Shown: positions 12,830-24,444 of the stretch, one piece after another | Position numbering within the stretch: the stretch's first letter is position 1 | Layout of the letters: each line of letters starts with the position of its first letter | Assembly (NCBI GenBank): GCA_016801885.1 | Contig: CM028895.1 | Location: forward strand, 3,649,501-3,713,500 | Length of the DNA: 64,000 nucleotides | From: Toxotes chatareus | Taxonomy: Eukaryota; Chordata; Actinopteri; Toxotidae | Direction of reading: 5' to 3' | Notes under the pieces: generated by a model | The model's database searches: none | What the model saw: the letters and a program-made list of their open reading frames with translations, nothing else | Told to the model about the DNA's origin: nothing | Position numbers and translations under genes: made by a program

Positions 12830-13990
12830 ACCAAAAAGAAATACTGTCATGAGCAAGATGTTCTGGTTAAAGATATGACAATAACATAGCTAATTCTATG
12901 AGCTGATTCTAAATGAAAAACCTTTTAACTTGATAGTACTATATATTGTAGCGCATATTCCATAATATCAAATACAATTTAATGTTCCCAAAAGACACAG
13001 ACTAAAAAACTATGCCAGAGGTAAATAAAAGCTGGAAATGTGCTTCAGTTTGTATCTAACTGGAGCTCACTCATTATCTTCGAAGCAACAAAAAGCCCTG
13101 ATCCTCAGACTTTTCCCCACTCCAAATCACACATACAATTAAAAAGGATTTAGTTGAAATTGTGATTAACTTTTTAGCTCCATGATGCGTACTCACACAT
13201 TCTGGCATCACAAAATACTGCGTACAATCCACTAACAATCAGGATTAAGAGGCAGTTTGTCCCTACATACTGTAACCAACACTTTTAATTGGCAACATCC
13301 AAAAATCCTGTGTTTAGTCACCACAGAAAAACCTTACCAGTATTTGGTATTGGTGGTCGGTCAGTTAAGACCCGCAGCCACTTCGGCCATGTCATGTCTA
13401 TCTTTAAAATGAAATGAATGACTCCAAATTATCAAAATAAAAATCTTTGTATGTCTTCAATCAGAGCCACTGACAGCAGTGAAGTCCCTGTATTGAATGT
13501 CACATCCTGTTTTCCTAGACGCTTGTGTTATTATTCACTTCCAGTATGTTGCTGGAAGGGTTACTCAAGTCTGGCTGCATTAACCCAGGAGTGTATGTGT
13601 GTGCATATGTTTTGCGCCACTCGTCAGTCTCTAGTGAGGGTTTAAAGAGGGATTGAATTAGAGGAAGGATAGCTTTCAAGTAGGGATTAGGCTAAAGCTG
13701 GGTCTCTCAGGGTCATTATTCAATAGCCAGTGAGTGGCATCAGGACCCCTAAAACCCAGCAGAGAGCAGGCTGAGAGTGGCTATTCCATCAGTAATCAAA
13801 GGAAGAGAGCTGATGAGTGTGTGTGTGCTGAATACCGCATTGTTATGGAATAGTTGGGTATAATAACAGCAACTTTGAAAAATGTTCTTTGGGTGACAGG
13901 AATCGGCAGTCAGAGCACTCAGAAATGTCTCTCTAGTCTGTCGGTTCCAGGTCTAGTTTGGTGATGAGGTTGGACCAAACATATGTTCAG
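12830..13990. other. non-coding stretch, nothing recognised
   Basis: I see no coding exon, RNA gene or distinct repeat in this AT-rich stretch. Confidence 0.5.
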
Positions 13991-13997
13991 ATACAGT

Positions 13998-14530
13998 CTA
14001 CAGCATAAATGACTACACCCTCTCTCAAACCTACCAAATCCAGTGATTTCTTTTTACAAGTTGTATTTGGGGTTCCTCGATGATATAATGTTCCTGCAAC
14101 TCTCTTTTATCAGTTGCCAATGATACATGACAACACTAAACAGGAAAAAATGATTTTCTTGTCAAAATTATGAAAAGGTCATGTTGCAAAAATTAGTACA
14201 TCATCCTGAAAGTCACAAAAAACACTTCATAAAATGTTGGTGGTGCTATTTTGGTGCTTGTTAAGGGAAACTGGTCACCAGATGAGTCTGCTGAACCATC
14301 CCACTCTAACAGGTGTAACTGACTGACAATTAAAAGTGCTACTCAACCCATCGGATCACTCACAGACTTAATGCTGACAACGCTGCTGAGGCCAAAGCAC
14401 AAGGCCCATTTTTCCAAAGGTGAAGACTTTGAGGAATCTTTTGGAAAGATGATGGAAGTTCTGAAGGTGTCAGGAAACTGTACTTAATTGATTGCATCAT
14501 GAATTCACAGATTTACTGGAACATCTAGAA
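13998..14530. mobile_element. possible decayed Tc1-like element
   Basis: The segment starts near CAGCATAAATGACTACACCC and contains TGTTGCAAAAATTAGTACATC. Both phrases resemble terminal or subterminal sequence of fish Tc1/mariner elements. A GATTGCATCATGAATTC motif lies near 14490. Frames are interrupted throughout and no DDE motif can be read, so it would be an inactive remnant. This is less certain than the Tc1-like remnants at 43.6 and 60.1 kb. Confidence 0.4.
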
Positions 14531-14561
14531 AATTCTCCACCACCACAGATATTGCACAATA

Positions 14562-14636
14562 TTCTTATTTTGTCTTATTTTATTTGTCTCATCTAATTTT
14601 GTCTCGTCTCATCTTATCATCTCGTTATCATCTTAT
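14562..14636. repeat. degenerate TCTYR/TTTTG short tandem repeat
   Basis: Imperfect pentamer-like array of GTCTC/ATCTT/ATTTTG words, typical of degenerate fish minisatellite sequence. Confidence 0.6.
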
Positions 14637-14639
14637 GGC

Positions 14640-17555
14640 GCCTATTGCTTCATGTTGCTTCTCGTCTGTTCAAGCCATTGCACAGTAGTTCTTAACCAAT
14701 TTAGCTGTGGTTTTGATGCCTTTTTTTTCTCATGCAAACAGAAATTGGCTGATGCTGACTCATGTTCCACTGTGCTGGCTTCTGCACACACCAAAAAACC
14801 TGGTGGAACAGCGAGGAACACGATCTTCAAGCTTTTTGTACCAGCAAAATACACCTCATGTGACGCAGAACAAAAAAAACTACAGAACAGAGGTGGACAG
14901 AAGGATTAAGGAAGGAAAGAATAAAACAAAGAGAACTGCAGAGAACTGAAGATGGTTGAGTGCACGTGTTTTAGCTGATGCTGTGAATTTGCGTCCTTCT
15001 GAGATTTTTAGTGCTACAGTGCCACTTCACTGAGCCAGCATAGAGGGGCTTACAGTAGGATCAAACACAAACCCTCAGCTCGTGGCTCCTTATTGTCTGT
15101 TGGTTTGTCAGGATCATCCTGAGATGCTGGTTTCTTGGTATTCCCACTCACATGTAGACCTCAAATATCTCACTGTAACACCATAGGAAAGAGTTTAGAG
15201 AGCTGCCAGGAGTCAGGCCATATGGAGGTGCAGCTGTACATCATCTTGCAAACTGCATTTCTATTTTTTCCGCACACATGGTTTGATCCTTGTGTGGTCA
15301 CATGGAGAGTTTTTACTAGAAAACGTCTCCATTAAGCAAAATATGCTGTATTAGCATGGGCCATTTATAGCTCAGATACTGAAATGTGGTCAGCAGAAAT
15401 CTTTCATCCTACGCAATTAGCTTCCCTATGTGTAGCTCAATTCGGGCCAGCTGAGCATGGAAACGTTTCATCTTTCATCATACAACTTGTTAATCCTAAA
15501 ATGCACAGAGAACATCCACTTAGGATCTGACGTACACACATGCCTGCTTGTAAGCCTTTTTCATTCTTGATGCCACTGCAGTATGCATGCTAGTTTCTTT
15601 GTGCTGTACTGTTCCACTCTGCAGGCCAGGCAGGCAGTAATTTCACATAAACTTTCCGAGTGCAAACTTTTAACTGGAGGTCTAATGATGAAACTACAGC
15701 GTCCGAAGTGAGATGAGATAATTAATCACATAAATAATAAAGTAAGATATTGTTAAATGCAAGCGAATTGCTTGTAAGTATATTTGTTACATTAACATTT
15801 CATTCAAGTTTTTTGCTGTATTTTGAATTGTATTTGATGTTTTAAATACCCGGTAACTCTCAAAAAAAATCCTCAACCATGCAACTAAACATTATTGGCC
15901 TGCTTAGAATAAGTAGAGGTTTAGGAGATCTAGCAGCAGTGGCCACCGTGGCTGAATAGAGACACAAACACAAACTGAAAAACCCCTAATTCAAAGAAAA
16001 AACACCTGCCACCTGCCACCTGCTTGATTGACAAGTGACCTCTGGAAAGAGCAGGACAAAAACATAGCGGTGATTAACAGCAAAGGTGGAGGAAGACTGA
16101 AATCGCACCAATGTTCTGAAATGGTATAAGTTTCAAAAGGCCAAAAAGAACTAACAACCATTTCCTTATTTTTGTTCTCTGTGAATTTTTGCAGAAGGTT
16201 CCTCTAAGTGGCACAAGAAGAGGAAACAGGACATGGGGAAGTGATAAGATAATCAAGCTGCTAACACCGATACAGCAAAGACTTTGCACTGTCATTGCCC
16301 ATCTCGGAACAAAGATACAACACACTGTACAAAACAAGTAACAAAAACTGAACAACAGAAATTTCTTCTAAACCATCCCCACAAATTCATCTAAGAACTA
16401 TGAAACAAAAAACACAAAATTTCATTTCTATATGTATATATACACGTTGAAAATCAAAAGTTATTTATGATGATAAGAGAGTGATATAATCTTAGAAAAC
16501 AACCATTTTAAATTAACAGGAAAACATTCAATCCTACCAGGAAGTAATCTGATACACAATGCACAGAGTGGAAGCAGCTGGGGTTTAACAGGTTCAACCA
16601 CGGGGAGCAGAGCATACAACCAACCCTTGATGCCCCGAGAAGGTTAATCAGGCCATGATGAACACTTACTTTACAGATAAGTCAGTCAACTTAATCATGA
16701 GTCATCACCTTCTTTGTACCCACTGAATTTCATAATTAAGAAAAAGTATATAGAGGTGTCTTGATTGTGAAAACAGAGTGAATATTAGGTATCTACAGTA
16801 CTGTCTATGTAAGGTGATCACATAATGACTGTAAAACATATTAATGTCTCTCAGTGAACAGAAAAAATAATGGTTATGTTTAGGTGAAAAATCTCAATCT
16901 ACAAATTGAGTGATATGTAAAGAGAGGAGTATCAGTCTGCCAGTAGGTACAATTATTTACATAACTTGTAATCACTCACCGCTCTGTTTGAAAACAGCCA
17001 TTTATCCTTGAGTCTGAATCAGCGGAAGGATAACAGCCAAATATTTCATCCTCATTCACTTGAGAACATGACAAAGTAACTGCAACTGCAGTGTACAATT
17101 AATAGAGTAAATAAAACAACTCTCTCCTTTTAAAATGCATTGTATGTGACTGAATGGTACTCTAATGGAAAATTTTTACTTTTAGCCAAGGTATCTGTTT
17201 ACCTGTTTGTAATGTGAAAAACATGTTTACCATTTTTGAAGTGTGTTTGAGTCTGATGTGTCTGTGCCTTAAAATAAATCTATGTAACACCTGCTGAAGA
17301 GATGCAACTGTTGTCACAAACGAAAATTGCAGAACAAAGGATAATGATGAAAGCCAAAACATAGTGTAACAGAAGTTAGAGTCTCGCTTTAATGACCTGA
17401 CTCATGTTGGTAGGTTGTATAAGCACAGATGCTAATGTCTTTTGTCCTGTCTTGTGTGCTATGTTACCAAGTAGAAATTACCTGCAGTCACACCAAACAT
17501 TTTGGCAATTTTCTCTTTTAATGTCAAGTATAAGGATAAATAGAGTCAGAGAAAA
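14640..17555. other. non-coding stretch, nothing recognised
   Basis: No exon set, RNA gene or clear transposon was found. The longest minus-strand open frame (16074-16355) has no recognisable domain and lacks splice or polyadenylation context. Confidence 0.5.
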
Positions 17556-17559
17556 TATT

Positions 17560-17740
17560 CCATTTGCAATAGACAAAGCAACCATAAACCATTTCGGCAG
17601 CACATATATCACATAGAAATGACTTCAATGTGTTCCGCAAGGCTCTATGCTAGGATCAGTTGTTTTCACTCTAATATTAATAATACCAATCTGTAAATAC
17701 ATGTAAAGTCCAACTTTATGCAGATGACATTATTTTATAC
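17560..17740 (+). pseudogene. LINE reverse transcriptase fragment
   Basis: This is a decayed piece of non-LTR retrotransposon reverse transcriptase. At 17629-17652 the frame reads CVPQGSML, equivalent to the conserved GVPQGSxLGP motif. At 17711-17743, in a shifted frame, it reads VQLYADDIILY, containing the catalytic YADD box (17717-17728). The two motifs have the order and approximate spacing expected for the RT palm, but stop codons and a frame change separate them, so the fragment is dead. Similarity may extend upstream towards 17500. The LINE clade cannot be set from so short a piece. It ends about 250 bases before the TATA box of the first piscidin gene. Confidence 0.85.
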
Positions 17741-17995
17741 TGTTGTGCTGCGTAATTACTGACTAATCTCTACAAATTTTATTTAGTTGTCAATTAACTT
17801 TATCAATAGTGATCATTAAACAACTTGGGCAACCCTGAAATACAAACATGAGGAAGTGCTGGGAGGAATGAGGCCTGTTTAAACTGACTTTGGTTTTGTG
17901 ATTGAGATAAGATCAGTTGTCTACCCCTCCCCAGCGCAATAAGAGCCTATGTTTGCTCTTCCTCTAATAATAATAAATATTACATGATGACTATT

Positions 17996-18102
17996 GATTC
18001 AGCCCTGTATATATAGAAGGAGGCACATCTGGCAATCGGCAGAAAACAGATATCAACGGCGAATTTTTCAGTTCTCACATTGTTCTGAGCACCAGTGGAG
18101 AG
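17996..18102 (+). promoter_or_regulatory. piscidin 1 promoter and non-coding exon 1
   Basis: A GATTCAGCC box (17996-18004) stands just upstream of TATATATA (18008-18015). The transcript should begin about 30 bases further on. Exon 1 is untranslated and ends at the donor GAG|gtaagag (18102/18103). The TATA-to-donor distance of about 95 bases matches the other members of the cluster (87-106). The same GATT(T)CAGC box precedes the TATA box of piscidin 2. Confidence 0.75.
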
Positions 18103-18228
18103 GTAAGAGCTAATGTTTTAAATTAGTCTCATGTAGACCGAGAGAAAGAATTTGGTAAATGTGCTGAGATATGTAACTGTATTATAAGACCATTCTGTTT
18201 TGTTTTGGGCCTTTTGTTTTTTTATAGG

Positions 18229-19502
18229 ATGAAGTGTACTGTGGTCTTCCTTGTGCTGTCCATGGTTGTCCTCATGGCTGAACCTGGAGAGTGTATTCTG
18301 GGAATGCTTTTCCATGGAGCTGTTCATGGTACAGTCAATCAATGGGATTTTTAACTAGCAAATAAAAGTAATAAGTAACAAGAAAATTACATGTGTTAAA
18401 AATAACAATAATTTTGGCCAAACAGAATGGGATCAGTTTATTTAGAGGCCGCACAATCGTCACGTTCTTAATCTTTATAATTACAACATACCATCCACGT
18501 CATAATTACAAATCAAAAAGGCCATTCATTATCTTCCAATGTAGGTGACATAATATGGATGCTTGAAATTAAAAGACAGGTCTGGTAATAATTAACATTT
18601 TTCCTATTGTCAACAAATACCTTGAAAAGACAAAAAAATCTACTTACAAGTATTGCATGTCTCATTTACCACTATAGCCCACCCTGTTTCTACAAATATT
18701 AAATAGAACGCCCAAATTGTGGCTAAAAATGGTCCCCGACAAATGCCAGAGTTATTGCTGCTTGAGATATATGTTTTTTTTTTTTTTAAACTATGGTGCA
18801 CAGTTGTTTTGGGAAATTACTTTGCTCTTTTCAAAAACTAAACTTTATGACCCTTGTTTATAGATTTAGATCTGTCAATGGAAAAAAATGGGTTTTGGTC
18901 AAAGAGCCACTGCTGAAGCAGGGAAGTTGAAGAGACTTGACAAACAGATGAGAGTTTGTTTTTCTTTAGGATTTCTTCAGTTGTCCAAAACTTGGAATAG
19001 CTTGAGCCTTATTCTTAAATACTAACAATGTAGTGTTCAGCATATGCAAGTACTTACAAGTATACATAGTGATGATCAGAATATATTAACCTTTATGTAT
19101 GTGTACAATACTGAATTACCTAATCTAACTGTATTCCAAAGAATATTGTTCTGATAATGTATTGATTGATGTATGATATGATGTGATCGATTTAAATTAA
19201 AAATAATTTTTGTTTGTTTTTGTTGTTGTTTTTTTAGTTGGCAAGTTGATCCATGGGTAAGAACTTACGCTTCTACCATTATTAAATACTGTATATACAT
19301 ACATACGATCCCATATTATAACAGTTATCAGTACCATGATTATTATTATTCATATTATTGACAACTTCTCTTGTCATGCTGACTCTTCTCTCCCTCTACC
19401 AGACTTATCCATGGGGGCAAGTACAACGAGAAGCAAGATCAGTTGGAACAGCTGGACAAACGTTCAGTCGATTACAACCCAGGGCGACCTGGTTTCAACT
19501 AA
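18229..19502 (+). CDS. piscidin-family antimicrobial peptide 1 (4 exons)
   Basis: This predicts a secreted, membrane-disrupting host-defence peptide precursor of 72 residues. Coding exons are 18229-18328, 19238-19256 (a 19-base micro-exon) and 19403-19502; the ATG sits two bases after the exon 2 acceptor. Residues 1-22 are the signal peptide, starting MKCTVVFLVLS and ending with the family hallmark MAEPGEC. The mature region starts ILGMLFHGAVHVGKLIHG and has periodic His (H7, H11, H17, H21), glycines and hydrophobic residues, as expected for a piscidin amphipathic helix. The acidic or neutral tail contains a dibasic LDKR site followed by SVDYNPGRPGFN, the usual removable carboxyl propeptide. 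Introns have phases 1 and 2, as in the paralogues. The peptide lacks the X-X-His copper-binding start seen in piscidin 2. It could equally be named moronecidin or dicentracin-like. Assignment to the family is secure; the exact orthologue is not. Confidence 0.93.
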
Positions 19503-19669
19503 AGAGGCCACGCTTAAGAATTTTTTGAATGACAAGAAGTGCTTCTTGCTTTTTAGCCCAAGAAAATAAGTACTGACCTGGAAGGGCAACCATCACTGAA
19601 TATATATTTCTGCTATGACCTATTGTTTGGGAACATTTGAAATAATTTTGGAAAATGGAGACATCTTGA

Positions 19670-19675
19670 AATAAA
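19670..19675 (+). other. polyadenylation signal of piscidin 1
   Basis: AATAAA lies 168 bases after the stop codon and is the first canonical signal downstream. Confidence 0.75.
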
Positions 19676-20960
19676 TCAGCATTATGACATGTCAAAACAT
19701 CTGTCCATGTCTTGTTTAAAAATGGCATTTGACGATGACGAGTTTTATTTTTCACAATAATCTCACAAAATCCTTTGTCACAAAATCTATTGTCCCTCAA
19801 GTTGTTCTCAACCGGGGGAAATTAGTCTCTGCATTTTACCCACCCCAAGTGAACGAAGCACACACTCTTAAAATATCAACTGAGTGTTTTGGAGACACAT
19901 AAAAATTAATTAAGTAACAGGGGACGAAAGAAACAGAACATGCACCTTGTGTCAGGCGCAAAAGGAGGTCACGTGTCTGAAAGTGCTACAACACCTGACA
20001 ACCAATAAACAACACCACTGGCCACTCCACACTTAAACTCCTGGAGCCAACATTAGCTTCTCTGATGGAAAGCACAAATTGCTTCAGATCTCTGAATCCT
20101 GAACGCCTCAATACAACGTAAATGATCGATATAAAACTGGAGGAGTCTCAAGACCAAAACCAAGTCTCATTGGTAATGGACCTGAGAAGATACCGAGCCG
20201 GGCACCCCCTGACAACATAGCTGATGCATTAATTGTGCAAGCATCACTCAAATGTTGGGGTTGATAGAAGTGGATGTAATTTTAACTACTTTAGATACTG
20301 CTGCATAGCTTAATCTATGATAACCCCTAAATTTTTTGTTGATTATATTTATAACTAATAATCTACATCTTGAATGCAACTTGAAATTAACTATTGTCAA
20401 ATAAATGTGCAGGCGTAAAAAGTAATTTCTTCATCTATCAAATCTAGTAGAGTCGAAACATAAAGTAGCATAAAATGAAAAAAATAAATAAATTTGCGCT
20501 TAAGTACAGTACTTGAGTGAATGCACTTAATAATTTTCCATCACTGGAAGATACACAACATTTTGCAGCATAAAAACCTGCCTGTGTGTACAACTGTATT
20601 TTCACCTTGAAGTTTTGGAAGATGTTTACACACAAACAGAAATATATATCTGCACATACAATTGGGGTGAACAACTCGTGCAAACATGGATCGAACATGT
20701 AATTGCGAAGTCAATTTAAATATCCACAAATGTGGATTATGATTTACATGAAACACAAATGTATTAAAGAGGTGAAAAAGCAAAAGATTCAGAAAGATTT
20801 AAATTTTGTTTTTGTGGAAAATCAGTAAAACCTGATGATCAAAGAGTGAACACTGGATAAAATAGCTTCAGTTTCCTCCTTAAGATGAATCAACATTTTA
20901 AGAGCTAATTACAATATGCACAGACATTGCACTACTGCAAAACACCTGACAGGATATGAC
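19676..20960. other. spacer between piscidins 1 and 2
   Basis: No gene is seen. A segment near 19800-19870 (GTTCTCAACCGGGG, then TCTGCATTTTACCCACCCC) resembles common fish repeat sequence, but I cannot assign it with confidence. The rest is AT-rich and featureless. Confidence 0.5.
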
Positions 20961-20965
20961 AAAAT

Positions 20966-21068
20966 GATTTCAGCCACTGCTATAAAAAGAGACGTGTATG
21001 TACCTACACACACTCTCTGCTTGACTCTTTGACAGCTGCCTTTTGGCTCGATTCAATCAGCAGGAAAG
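20966..21068 (+). promoter_or_regulatory. piscidin 2 promoter and non-coding exon 1
   Basis: A GATTTCAGCC box (20966-20975) is followed by TATAAAAA (20981-20988). Untranslated exon 1 ends CAGGAAAG|gtgaga at 21068. The GATT(T)CAGC-TATA arrangement is shared with piscidin 1 and with the decayed promoter at 24402. The sequence GAGACGTGTATG directly after the TATA box also has a counterpart in that relic. Confidence 0.8.
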
Positions 21069-21210
21069 GTGAGAAATAAATATTTAGTCCTCATTTACCT
21101 ACACAGTATGTGTCCAAGACATTCATTAAAAATATATTAGAATTACTGTTAGTGTATATGTCATGTATAGAAGTGTGGCCTATGTGGTGTGTTTGGTTCT
21201 TGTTTTCAGG

Positions 21211-22074
21211 ATGAAAGTCACTGCAGTGCTTCTTGTGCTGTCACTGGTCGTCCTCTTGGCTGAACCAGGAGATGCTTTCTTTCACCACATTTGGAATGGA
21301 ATTAAACACGGTACTAATCACCTTTCATAGCAGACATTGTGACATGACACAGCTGCAAACGCACAGGTGTTAATAATAACATACACATTACATACGGAAA
21401 CATAATTTCTAAGAGACACTGTTACGACTGAAAAACATCCAAAATAAATAAAGGCTGTACTATTATAACTATTTTGGATATTTATTATTATTATTATCAT
21501 TATTATTACATTTATATTGTTTTTTATTATTTTTATTATGGCCTAACATTTTTAGGAATAGTCAGTCTTTGGTGTATTATTTACTCCATACATTTATCAC
21601 CCTGGACGAGTAATCACACCTATCATAAAAATGCCTTATCAACCTTTTGGTGTAATTTTAGACACTGATGGATTTGATTTAATATAAAAAGGGTTTTGTA
21701 GAAAAGCCAGTTTATGTTCCTCATAGGTATAAAAAAAAAATAACTTTGGAAATGATATATTATTACACAACACACTGTGCTTTGCTATGTAAATATGCAA
21801 AGTCAAACTTGGTGTAATTGTTTGCTTCTCCTGTTTTATTCAGTTGGTGGCTGGATCCACGGGTGAGGACCTTTTCTTACTGCTATCATTTCCACAAACA
21901 CTTCAGCTACTACAGAAAATATTTTAAGTGATATAACGTATTATGTGTACGGGCTAAATCTTGTCAACCCTCTCTTCTCCTTTCAATAGATTGGTCACTG
22001 GGAGACACGGCATGAAAGACCAGCAAGAGCAGTTTGACAAACGCCTTGACCAAGATCAGGCTAATTTTAACTAG
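21211..22074 (+). CDS. piscidin-family antimicrobial peptide 2, FFHH type (4 exons)
   Basis: This predicts a secreted antimicrobial peptide precursor of 67 residues. Coding exons are 21211-21310, 21844-21862 (19 bases) and 21990-22074, with donor and acceptor consensus at each junction and intron phases 1 and 2. Residues 1-22 are the signal peptide (MKVTAVLLVLS, ending LAEPGDA). The mature region starts FFHHIWNGIKHVGGWIHG, the classic piscidin 1/3 amino terminus. Its third-residue His gives the X-X-His (ATCUN) copper/nickel-binding motif known in this family. A dibasic site (QFDKR) precedes a short tail ending QANFN. Oddly, positions 7, 14 and 18 of the mature peptide, basic in the best-studied family members, are Asn, Gly and Gly here. 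Charge comes from K10, R23 and five His (3, 4, 11, 17, 24). Activity may therefore be more pH-dependent; that is inference. Confidence 0.94.
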
Positions 22075-22244
22075 ACCTCCTGAATCTACAAAGGTTCACC
22101 TGAAGGAGCCTCAGTGAAGAAAAATTTAAAGGCAGATCAACAGTTACGCTTCTTGTCTTCAAAAATTACAAAATGACAAAAAAATAAAAAATCTACTGAG
22201 AATATCCTATTGCATTGTTTTTTTTTCCATTTTTCTTTAATTGA

Positions 22245-22250
22245 AATAAA
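22245..22250 (+). other. polyadenylation signal of piscidin 2
   Basis: AATAAA about 170 bases after the stop codon. An alternative AATAAA lies about 70 bases upstream in an A-rich run. Confidence 0.65.
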
Positions 22251-22269
22251 ATTGCATTTTAAAAATTCA

Positions 22270-24395
22270 AAACTTTCTCCCATTGTCTTTGACTGCACAA
22301 TAATTACGTTGCAAGAACAACAAACTCTCCTGCATAGGCTTTAAATCTGCCAGTATAAGACAGAAGATCACCAAAAAGCATTAACTACAAAATGTCAGTA
22401 CACTGTAACAGAAGATCACTGTGAAGAACACTGTGGTTTTATAAACATATATTCTGCAGTAATTGTGTATCTTCTGATGTACAGAAAGAGTTTTGTTGTG
22501 TAGCTGTAATACATATCAGTCACCAGTCGATTAATCAATCGATCCCTGGAAGCAGAGTCTATAACTGGCTGTAATATAACATGTATGTAGCATGGACATG
22601 TTGTAGTGCTTTCACATTATATCTCACCTCACTGCTTTTTAATGACAGGAAAAGCCCTCTGGGGGATGTCGAACACTTTTTACCCATCAGTGTGATATAT
22701 GAGATACACAGAAATGTGTTTTCTGCAGCAAAAAAGCTAAAGATTATTTAGGCTGTATGAATAAAAATGAATGATGAAGGCAAAAGAGAGTGGCATCATT
22801 TAACTGATGTGGAATATCTTAGGGAGGTGGTCAGGATGGTGGGTGGTGGTGTACAATGCATAAAACTCTTATACCAGAAACCATGGTTTGTGTACACTAT
22901 TGTTTGTTGATTTATCATGACTGTCTTTTTAACAGAATGTGGTCCCGGAAACTATACAGACATGTTTCACAATCTCTGTCTCAGTGATGTGATAAAAAAC
23001 CAAATTGCTGTGCAACTCTTACGCGCAGAGTCAGGATGACAGTGAGAGAACATGGCAACATTTTAGACAAACCAGCTTTTAAGAAATGCATGCAGCTTTG
23101 TACAGACCAGGGCAAACGTTCTTTTATTAAAAATTAATATTTGCACATATGTTTTAGATTAAACTCCCGCTCCCACTGAGGGTACTGAGCAAAGGGCAGA
23201 TTTGTATAAAGAGGTGGCAAACTGGCTGTATAACACTGCAAATTACTGTTAGAACCAACAGAAGCAAATGGCCAAATCATCAAACAAGAAAGCTGTTAAT
23301 AATCAGACTGCAGCACATTTTGCCTCCGTTATTCACAACATCCACACGGTGACATTAATTATGACCACTAACATATCTGCAGACAACAGTGAAGTGCACG
23401 GTCGAGTCCAGACAATGCAGAGAGGGTGGAACAATAAATCAAGCATGTTTCATCGTTCCTCATTTGTTCTCTCTCCTTTACATGCAAAGCAAAACAAAAC
23501 ACAGTACTGCCAGAGGAAAAGTCAGAACACTCTTGGTGGTGTGCAATGTTATTCAGTGAAATGCTGGAATTAGACCAAGCCTCTGGGTGTATGGGACTGA
23601 GTTATGTCAAATTTAAAATTCTTAAAGTTATGACTTGGGTCTGTGTGTAACCCACAACAAATTTGTACTGTAAAGCATGCGTGCAACAGTTATTGCACAA
23701 GCACTCCATATCTGCTGTGTTTTGGGCCTCAAACATTTTCCAGTCCCTGCCTGTAAGAGAAACCACCTGTTCTGCCTCCAGACCGACCCAACACCTGGTG
23801 CTGATGGGGATACCTTTCTAAAAGGGAAGAGATCTAAAACAAGAATGTGAAGTATGATAAAAGGGGTCAACATCAGCCACGTTCTTTCATCAAAATCCAC
23901 TAACATTAAAAGTTGTATTTTTCTTAAACAAAACTTATAAGTCTTGTCAAATAATATAATCTCTGGATTAGTTCCACCCACACACTGGTTTGCATATTTC
24001 ATTTGAATGCAGTCATGATTCTGACTGAAGGCAAATGGGCAAAAACTGTGTGGACTGATTTTTGGTTAAGATCAGATGAGACTACACTGAAGTGCTCGAC
24101 GTGTGCAGACAGCAGAACATAAAATGAAACGTAAACTGGTACGATGACAACATATTGTGTTAAAACCACAGATTCATAGCAGATTCGCTGCCATATTGTG
24201 TGTTGTGTGGAAATATATTATGTCTGGATTACCTCCACTTTCATGTCTGTAAATTTAAATAAAATTCACAACAATCTCTATGTTTCTGTCTAATCACATA
24301 GTCGTGGCTTGAAAAGTAGAACTTTGAAGAGGAGATGAATCATCTGATCATTTCAGACTTCTTGTTTAGATCAAGGTGTTATGACATGAACAAGA
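22270..24395. other. spacer between piscidin 2 and the promoter relic
   Basis: No gene is recognised. There is no GATGAA-type exon 2 and no AEPG-coding sequence on the + strand. The open frames at 23268-23573 and 23628-24002 have no recognisable domain or splice context. Confidence 0.5.
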
Positions 24396-24401
24396 AAAAT
24401 G

Positions 24402-24440
24402 GATTCAGCTTAACTCTACATAAAGAGACTTGTATGTGCG
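24402..24440 (+). promoter_or_regulatory. decayed piscidin-type promoter
   Basis: GATTCAGC (24402-24409) is followed by a degraded TATA box, CTACATAAAG (24416-24425), and then GAGACTTGTATG. Piscidin 2 has GATTTCAGCC, TATAAAAA and GAGACGTGTATG in the same order and nearly the same spacing. No intact exon 2 follows, so this looks like the remaining 5' end of a lost paralogue. It would not drive a recognisable product. Confidence 0.6.
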
Positions 24441-24444
24441 AAGC

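Noticed and set aside
21474..21668. Tyr-rich open frame inside intron 2 of piscidin 2
   Set aside because: It is a translation of an ATT-rich simple repeat within an intron.
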